64,000 nt of DNA. It comes from Limnohabitans sp. 63ED37-2 (GTDB lineage Bacteria > Pseudomonadota > Gammaproteobacteria > Burkholderiales > Burkholderiaceae_C). Location of the stretch: NCBI RefSeq assembly GCF_001412535.1, contig NZ_CP011774.1, positions 863,501-927,500 on the forward strand, given 5' to 3'. The notes below the pieces were generated by a model. That model did no database searches. It had not been told where the DNA came from and saw nothing but the letters and a program-made list of their open reading frames with translations. The position numbers and the translations under genes are program-made. This document shows, one piece after another, positions 58,783 through 64,000 of the stretch. Each line of letters opens with the position of its first letter. The first letter of the stretch is position 1.

Positions 58783-60866
58783 AAACTATCCTCCAATCCC
58801 AAGTCGCCGAATGCGGCCTAGCCTGCATCGCCATGGTCGCCTCCGCCCATGGCCAGACCTTGGGTCTGGCCGATTTGCGCCAGCGTTTCCCTCAGTCGCT
58901 AAAAGGCAACAACCTCAAACAACTGATCTCTTACAGTTCTGTTCTGGGCTTCAGCGCCCGGCCCTTGCGGCTGGATTTGGAGGAGTTGGGCCAATTGACC
59001 CTGCCATGCATCCTGCATTGGGACTTGAACCACTTTGTGGTGCTGCACAAGGTGGGCCGCAAGCATGTGGTGGTGTTGGACCCGGCAGTGGGTGAGCGGC
59101 GTTTGTCTTTGTCCGAAGTCTCACGCCATTTCACAGGCGTGGCTTTGGAACTGACACCACAAGCCAATTTCACCCCACAGGTGCAAGCCCCTAGGCTCAA
59201 GCTGTCGCAGCTCACGGGTCGGGTACAGGGTTTGGGTGGTGCTGTTTTTCAAATCATCGCGGTGGCCGTGGTGCTGGAATTGTTTGCCATCGTCGCCCCC
59301 TTGTTCAACCAGATGGTGGTGGACGATGTGCTCACCTCGGGCGATCAGGAGTTGTTGTCTGTCTTGGTCTGGGGGTTTGCCTTGGTCCTGGTCATTCAGA
59401 CGGCCTTGTCTCTGGCCCGCAGCTGGTTGGTCATGGTGTTGGGGCAAACCATCAGCTTGCAGTGGTTGGGCAATGTGTTTGCGCACCTGGTGCGCCTGCC
59501 AGTCAGCTGGTTTGAGCAGCGGCATTTGGGAGATATTTCTTCCCGTTTTGGGGCGGTCCACGACATTCAGCGCACGCTCACCAACGTGATGATCGAGGCC
59601 CTGCTGGATGGGGTGATGACCCTGGCCGCCTTGGTCATGATGTTTTTGTACTCACCCACTTTGTCGGCCGTGGTGGTGGCTGCGGCGGTGCTGTATGGGC
59701 TGGTGCGCTGGGCCAGTTTTGTGCCGTTTCGCAATGCGGCGGCAGAGCGGCTGGTGTTGGCTGGGCAAGAGCACAGCCATTTCATCGAGACGCTGCGGGC
59801 CATGACGCCGCTCAAACTGTTTGGCCGCGAGCAAGAGCGCCGCGCCCGCTGGCAGAGCCTGATCGTGGAGGTGATGAACCGCGACATTCGCACCGCCAAG
59901 ATGAACATTGGCTTCACGGTCGTCAACACCTTCATCTTTGGCATGGAAAACTTGCTGGTGTTCTGGCTGGGGGCCAAAGCGATTTTGGCCTCGCAAGGCC
60001 CAGGCAGTGGCACAGCGGTGTTCACCGTGGGCATGCTGATGGCCTTCATCAGTTACAAAGGGCAGTTCACCGGGCGCATCAGTGCACTCATCAACCACGG
60101 TATTGAACTCAAGATGCTGGGCCTGCACAGCGAACGATTGGCCGACATTGCCTTGACCCCACCCGAGCAAGATAGCCCACAAGGCGATTTGCCAGAACAC
60201 GATTTGGCCCACTTGCCGCCCAGCTTGGAGCTGCGCAACGTGAGCTTTCGCTACGGTGACGGTGCGCCGTGGATTTTGAAAGACGCGAATCTGAAGATTG
60301 ACGCTGGAGAAAACGTGGCGATCACCGGGCCAAGCGGCTGCGGCAAAACCACCTTGCTCAAGGTCATGCTGGGCTTGCTGCAACCCGTGGAGGGTGAAGT
60401 GTTGTACGGTGGCGTGCCCGTGCGCCAGTTGGGCGTGGCCAATGTGCGGCGCAAGGTGGGCACGGTGATGCAAGAAGACGTGCTGCTGACCGGCAGCATT
60501 GCCGACAACATCGCCTTTTTTGACATGGCTCCTGACCAGCAGCGCATCGAGGCTTGTGGTCAGCTGGCGCAGCTGCACAACGACATTGTGCGCATGCCCA
60601 TGGGTTATCAAACGCTCGTGGGTGAGCTGGGTTCCGGCCTAAGCGGTGGGCAAAAGCAGCGCTTGCTGCTGGCACGGGCACTGTACAAGCAACCCACCGT
60701 GTTGGCGCTGGATGAGGCCACCAGCCACCTGGACATCGGCAGCGAGCAAGCGGTCAATGCCGTACTGGCCCAGATGCCGCTCACGCGCATCGTGATCGCC
60801 CATCGGCCAGAGACGATTGCCCATGCGCAGAGGCGGGTTGAGATGACGGCGGAGGGCCTCTCATAG
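58779..60866 (+). CDS. C39-peptidase-containing ABC exporter (MchF/CvaB-like)
   Basis: A 695-residue inner-membrane exporter that cleaves double-glycine leaders and secretes the peptide. The N-terminal C39 peptidase has its catalytic Cys in QSQVAECGLACIAMV (Cys12), His in HWDLNHFVVLHK (about 86) and Asp in VVLDPAVG. Six membrane helices occupy about residues 150-430. The ATPase has Walker A GPSGCGKTT, signature LSGGQKQR, Walker B VLALDEATSHLD and switch IVIAHRPET. All catalytic residues are intact although the cargo gene is broken. Start is TTG 58779, overlapping the MchC-like stop; GAAGG lies 7 bases upstream. It pairs with the HlyD-family protein at 53397 and probably a TolC. Confidence 0.93.
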   Translation: MKTILQSQVAECGLACIAMVASAHGQTLGLADLRQRFPQSLKGNNLKQLISYSSVLGFSARPLRLDLEELGQLTLPCILHWDLNHFVVLHKVGRKHVVVLDPAVGERRLSLSEVSRHFTGVALELTPQANFTPQVQAPRLKLSQLTGRVQGLGGAVFQIIAVAVVLELFAIVAPLFNQMVVDDVLTSGDQELLSVLVWGFALVLVIQTALSLARSWLVMVLGQTISLQWLGNVFAHLVRLPVSWFEQRHLGDISSRFGAVHDIQRTLTNVMIEALLDGVMTLAALVMMFLYSPTLSAVVVAAAVLYGLVRWASFVPFRNAAAERLVLAGQEHSHFIETLRAMTPLKLFGREQERRARWQSLIVEVMNRDIRTAKMNIGFTVVNTFIFGMENLLVFWLGAKAILASQGPGSGTAVFTVGMLMAFISYKGQFTGRISALINHGIELKMLGLHSERLADIALTPPEQDSPQGDLPEHDLAHLPPSLELRNVSFRYGDGAPWILKDANLKIDAGENVAITGPSGCGKTTLLKVMLGLLQPVEGEVLYGGVPVRQLGVANVRRKVGTVMQEDVLLTGSIADNIAFFDMAPDQQRIEACGQLAQLHNDIVRMPMGYQTLVGELGSGLSGGQKQRLLLARALYKQPTVLALDEATSHLDIGSEQAVNAVLAQMPLTRIVIAHRPETIAHAQRRVEMTAEGLS

Positions 60867-60910
60867 GTGAGCAACGCAGACGTATCAAAAACTATTTTCT
60901 AGGAGGAAAC

Positions 60911-62797
60911 ATGTTTCAAAGAATGAGTTACCAACGCATTGCACTGGCAGCGACACTCTGGTGGTCATGTCAAGCCACCAGCATTGCGCAGCCAGCGGTG
61001 TTCACGCCCAACGCCACTGTCCTGAAAGACCGCATTTCGTATGTGGTCCAGGCCGATGGCCGCTATACCAAAGAAGTGGTGGAAGAAATCCAGATCAATA
61101 CGGACCAGGGCGTCAAGGAGCGCAGTCAACTGCGAATGCCTTTCAGCACCACATTGCAAGCGCTTGAAGTCCTGCAGGCTTACACCATTACCAAAGATGG
61201 CAAGCGCATCGATGTCAAACCGGAAGAGATTCGTGAACAGCAGAGTCCCGCCAGTGCGGGTGCGCCCATGTTTGACGATCACAAAGTCAAAGTGGTCATC
61301 TTCCCCGCCGTTGAAGTTGGTGCACGCTTGGGCGTTCACACGCGCATGACACAGAAGACGCCGCTGTTCAAAGGCCATTTTTATGACCTGGAAGCAGCGT
61401 GGCCACAAGTGGAGTTCAAGTCATTTGAAATCACGGTCAAAGCACCAAAGTCCATGAAACTTCAAGTGGCGGCCAACAAGATGAATGGCGGAGAAGTGCC
61501 ATCCGAAGACCCTGCGCAACAAGTTTGGAAATGGTCGCAGGAGAACGTGAAAGCCTCTCCCCCAGAAATGGCTGCCACCAGCCCGCATGAGCGCATTCCG
61601 CATGTGGCCATGACCAGCTTTGCCAGCTATGCAGATGCCGCCAAAGCCTATCTGGAGCGTGCTCAATCCAAATCGGCAGTGACCCCGAGCATTCAAAAAC
61701 TCGCCGATGACATCACACAGGGCATGACTGACCGCCGTCAACAAGCCCAAGTGCTGTACCAGTGGGTGAACCACAACATTCGGTACGTGGCCATTTTTTT
61801 GGGCTTTGGCGGTGTAGTGCCGCACGAGGCACAAGCCATTGCCGATGCGCGTTACGGCGACTGCAAGGACAAAACCACCTTGCTGCAAGCCTTGCTGGCA
61901 GCCAAGGGCATCGCCAGCAGCACGGCACTGATCAATGCCACCGATGTGTACTGGCTACCTTCCATCCCCATGCCCACCACGGCATTCAACCATGCCATCA
62001 CCTACATCCCTGAGTTCAACTTGTTCCTAGACGCCACGCCCGGCAAAGCCATGTTTGGCACCCTGTCGCCGCAATTGCAGGGCAAGCACGCCTTGGTCAT
62101 CCAGAATGCCAAGGGCGAACCAGAGATAATGAAAGTGCCTCTCGGAGAGTCGGGCGCCAACGCGGTCCAGATTGACACTGTTTTGGAACTCAATAGCCAA
62201 GGGCAGATCACAGGCCGAAGTAAGATTCAACCGACAGGCTACCTGGATTTGTTGGCACGGCAAATCATGTCTTCCTTGCCGCCTGGGGTGGAGCCGCAAG
62301 TGGTCAGCCAATTGCTGGTCATGTCAGGGCAAAGTGGTTCAGGAAATCTGATCCACAAGAACGAGGCAGACACTTCAAAGCCCTATAGCTACGAAGCCAC
62401 TTTTGTGTTGCCCAACGCTGTGCAGCTGCCTGGCCCCGGTGCCATGGCCATCCCGCAAGGCATCAAGGGTTTTTCAAGCATTGCGAATACATTCGCGGTC
62501 ATTGCGCCTGAGCTGCGGACTCAGCCTTTGATTTTTGGGAATGGAAAAATCATTGAGAACATGCTGCTGAAATTGCCTCAAAATATTTCGGTGAGTCGTC
62601 TGCCCGCCCCCGTCTCAATGGAAACACCTTTTGGCCGTTACATATCCAAATACGAACTGAAGGGGCGGGAACTGAGAGTGCAACGTCAACTGGTGATAGA
62701 ACTCTCCGACATCATCGTTCAGCCGAAGGAATACCCCCAGTTGCGCAGCATGGGCAATGCCGTGATGAGGGATTTGCGCAGCCAGGTGGTGTATTGA
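60911..62797 (+). CDS. DUF3857 and transglutaminase-like domain protein
   Basis: A 628-residue exported protein. A signal peptide-like start (RIALAATLWWSCQATSIA) is followed by a DUF3857 domain (residues 40-240) and a papain-like transglutaminase domain. Its catalytic Cys lies in ADARYGDCKDKTTLLQALLA and its His in TTAFNHAITYIPEFNLFLDATP. A C-terminal beta-rich region (420-628) is not recognised. AGGAGG lies 4 bases before the ATG. It follows the exporter gene by 44 bases, so it may be co-transcribed with the microcin genes, but such proteins are common alone and its function is unknown. Confidence 0.82.
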   Translation: MFQRMSYQRIALAATLWWSCQATSIAQPAVFTPNATVLKDRISYVVQADGRYTKEVVEEIQINTDQGVKERSQLRMPFSTTLQALEVLQAYTITKDGKRIDVKPEEIREQQSPASAGAPMFDDHKVKVVIFPAVEVGARLGVHTRMTQKTPLFKGHFYDLEAAWPQVEFKSFEITVKAPKSMKLQVAANKMNGGEVPSEDPAQQVWKWSQENVKASPPEMAATSPHERIPHVAMTSFASYADAAKAYLERAQSKSAVTPSIQKLADDITQGMTDRRQQAQVLYQWVNHNIRYVAIFLGFGGVVPHEAQAIADARYGDCKDKTTLLQALLAAKGIASSTALINATDVYWLPSIPMPTTAFNHAITYIPEFNLFLDATPGKAMFGTLSPQLQGKHALVIQNAKGEPEIMKVPLGESGANAVQIDTVLELNSQGQITGRSKIQPTGYLDLLARQIMSSLPPGVEPQVVSQLLVMSGQSGSGNLIHKNEADTSKPYSYEATFVLPNAVQLPGPGAMAIPQGIKGFSSIANTFAVIAPELRTQPLIFGNGKIIENMLLKLPQNISVSRLPAPVSMETPFGRYISKYELKGRELRVQRQLVIELSDIIVQPKEYPQLRSMGNAVMRDLRSQVVY

Positions 62798-62801
62798 CCG
62801 G

Positions 62802-62824
62802 ATTGAGGTTGCTGAGGCCTCAAT
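62802..62824. terminator. Weak terminator-like inverted repeat between convergent genes
   Basis: ATTGAGG and CCTCAAT (7 bp, 9-base loop) lie between the transglutaminase-like gene and gcdH and include the gcdH stop codon. No long T-tract follows. Confidence 0.4.
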
Positions 62825-64000
62825 TCGAGAAAGCAGGAATCCCGGTGATCGCGCGGCCCAAAATCAGGGCGTGCACGTCGTGTGTGCCCTCGTAGGTGTT
62901 GACCACTTCCAGGTTCACCAGGTGGCGGGCCACGCCGTATTCGGCGCTGATGCCGTTGCCGCCCATCATGTCACGCGCCATGCGGGCGATGTCCAGAGCC
63001 TTGCCGCAGCTGTTGCGCTTGAGGATGGAGGTCAGGTCCACCGATGCGGTGCCTTCGTCCTTCATGCGGCCCAGGCGGAGGCACCCTTGCAAGCCCAGGC
63101 TGATTTCGGTCAGCATGTCGGCCAGTTTCTTCTGGATCAGCTGGTTGGCGGCCAGGGGGCGGCCAAACTGCTGACGGTCCATCACGTACTGGCGAGCACG
63201 GGCGTAGCAGTCTTCGGCAGCGCCCAAGGCGCCCCACGCGATGCCGTAGCGGGCGCTGTTCAGGCAAGTGAAGGGGCCTTTTAAACCACGCACTTCGGGG
63301 AAGGCGTTTTCTTCGGGGCAGAACACCTCGTCCATGACGATCTCGCCGGTGATCGAGGCACGCAGGCCGACCTTGCCGTGCACGGCAGGAGCCGACAGGC
63401 CTTTCCAGCCTTTTTCCAAAATGAAGCCACGGATCTGGCCGCCATCGTCCTTGGCCCAGACCACAAACACGTCGGCGATGGGGCTGTTGGTGATCCACAT
63501 CTTGGCGCCGCTGATGCTGTAGCCGCCGTCCACCTTTTTGGCGCGGGTGATCATGCTGCCGGGATCCGAGCCGTGGTTGGGTTCGGTCAGGCCAAAGCAG
63601 CCGATCCACTCGCCACGCGCCAACTTGGGCAGGTATTTTTGCTTTTGGGCTTCAGAGCCAAAGTCGTTGATGGGCAACATCACCAAAGAAGATTGCACGC
63701 TCATCATGGAGCGGTAGCCCGAGTCCACGCGCTCGACTTCACGCGCCACCAGGCCGTAGCAAACATAGTTCAGGCCCGCACCGCCGTATTGCTCGGGGAT
63801 GGTGGCGCCCAAAAGGCCCAGCTCGCCCATCTCGCGGAAGATGGCCACGTCGGTGGTCTCGTTCAGGAAAGCGTCTTTCACGCGGGGCAGCAGGCGTTCT
63901 TGGCAGTAGGCGCGGGCGGCTTCTTGCACCTGACGCTCGTCGTCGGTCAGTTGGGCGCTGAGGTTGAAGGGGTCTTCCCAGCTGAAGGTGTTTTTGGTGG
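62820..64000 (-). CDS. gcdH: Glutaryl-CoA dehydrogenase, 5' end outside window
   Basis: An acyl-CoA dehydrogenase-family flavoenzyme converting glutaryl-CoA to crotonyl-CoA in lysine/tryptophan and aromatic degradation. At least 393 residues are visible, continuing through FSWEDPFNLSAQLTDDERQ to the window edge. Hallmarks are FGLTEPNHGSDPGSM (FAD/substrate site), KMWITNSPIADVFVVWAK, and the catalytic-Glu motif VNTYEGTHDVHALILGRAIT. DPFNLSAQLTDDERQ near the start and the C-terminal pattern favour glutaryl-CoA rather than a general acyl-CoA substrate. It converges on the transglutaminase-like gene. Confidence 0.9.
   Translation of the reverse strand, partial: TKNTFSWEDPFNLSAQLTDDERQVQEAARAYCQERLLPRVKDAFLNETTDVAIFREMGELGLLGATIPEQYGGAGLNYVCYGLVAREVERVDSGYRSMMSVQSSLVMLPINDFGSEAQKQKYLPKLARGEWIGCFGLTEPNHGSDPGSMITRAKKVDGGYSISGAKMWITNSPIADVFVVWAKDDGGQIRGFILEKGWKGLSAPAVHGKVGLRASITGEIVMDEVFCPEENAFPEVRGLKGPFTCLNSARYGIAWGALGAAEDCYARARQYVMDRQQFGRPLAANQLIQKKLADMLTEISLGLQGCLRLGRMKDEGTASVDLTSILKRNSCGKALDIARMARDMMGGNGISAEYGVARHLVNLEVVNTYEGTHDVHALILGRAITGIPAFSN

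Noticed and set aside
1..64000. CRISPR arrays, rRNA genes and tRNA genes
   Set aside because: No regularly spaced repeats, rRNA segments or tRNA cloverleaf with T-arm motifs were noticed apart from the tRNA-like domain of tmRNA.

Overview
The window is chromosome from a GC-rich betaproteobacterium, most likely Burkholderiales and probably Comamonadaceae (Limnohabitans/Rhodoferax-like). This is inferred from gene order and protein character: a leuCDB/asd-fimV-truA-trpFBA-accD block, an aroA-cmk gene fusion followed by rpsA-ihfB-lapAB, and a serC-pheA-tyrA series below gyrA. No database search was possible.

Layout. 1-2.5 kb: the 5' part of lysS, a LON substrate-binding-domain gene and a convergent yggT. 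2.5-10.4 kb (minus strand): asd, fimV, truA, trpF, trpB, trpA, accD in transcription order, headed by a small threonine-rich leader-peptide candidate. 10.5-13.1 kb (plus): a bile acid:sodium symporter-family gene and a D-aminoacylase-type amidohydrolase, lying between asd and leuB. 13.2-28.2 kb (minus): gyrA, serC, pheA, tyrA, aroA-cmk, rpsA, ihfB, lapA, lapB, leuC, leuD, leuB, which together supply DNA gyrase, serine, aromatic amino acid and leucine synthesis, CMP kinase, ribosomal protein S1, IHF and LPS-assembly factors. 28.4-32.6 kb (plus): an OmpA-family gene, ubiG, gph, tmRNA (ssrA, tag ANDERFALAA) and an amidase. 32.7-36.7 kb: metK with a structured 5' leader, slyX, an RlmN-family methyltransferase, an EamA permease and ogt. 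36.8-45.6 kb: a surface-polysaccharide/LPS block (phosphohexomutase, five glycosyltransferases, O-antigen ligase, waaA). 45.7-53.1 kb (minus): a tripartite RND efflux operon with its TetR regulator, two enzyme genes (pcm and rhodanese) and a tolC gene.

53.4-60.9 kb is the accessory highlight: a class II microcin locus resembling the mch (microcin H47/M) type. It holds an HlyD-family adaptor, a double-glycine precursor gene, a tiny hydrophobic candidate immunity gene, an unusual two-unit HlyC-like acyltransferase, an MchC-like protein with SelO-like motifs and a C39-peptidase ABC exporter. The precursor gene is split after codon 2 by a complete IS30-family element with 26-bp inverted repeats and a 3-bp target duplication. 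Removing the element and one AAG restores a clean 78-codon gene with leader MKVIAIDELELVDGG and a 63-residue glycine-rich core. The locus therefore looks like a recently silenced bacteriocin system with its export and modification genes intact. A DUF3857/transglutaminase gene follows, and the window ends inside a glutaryl-CoA dehydrogenase gene.

Functions come from recognising family motifs in the translated sequence. Promoters, operators and RNA structures were read by eye and are less certain.
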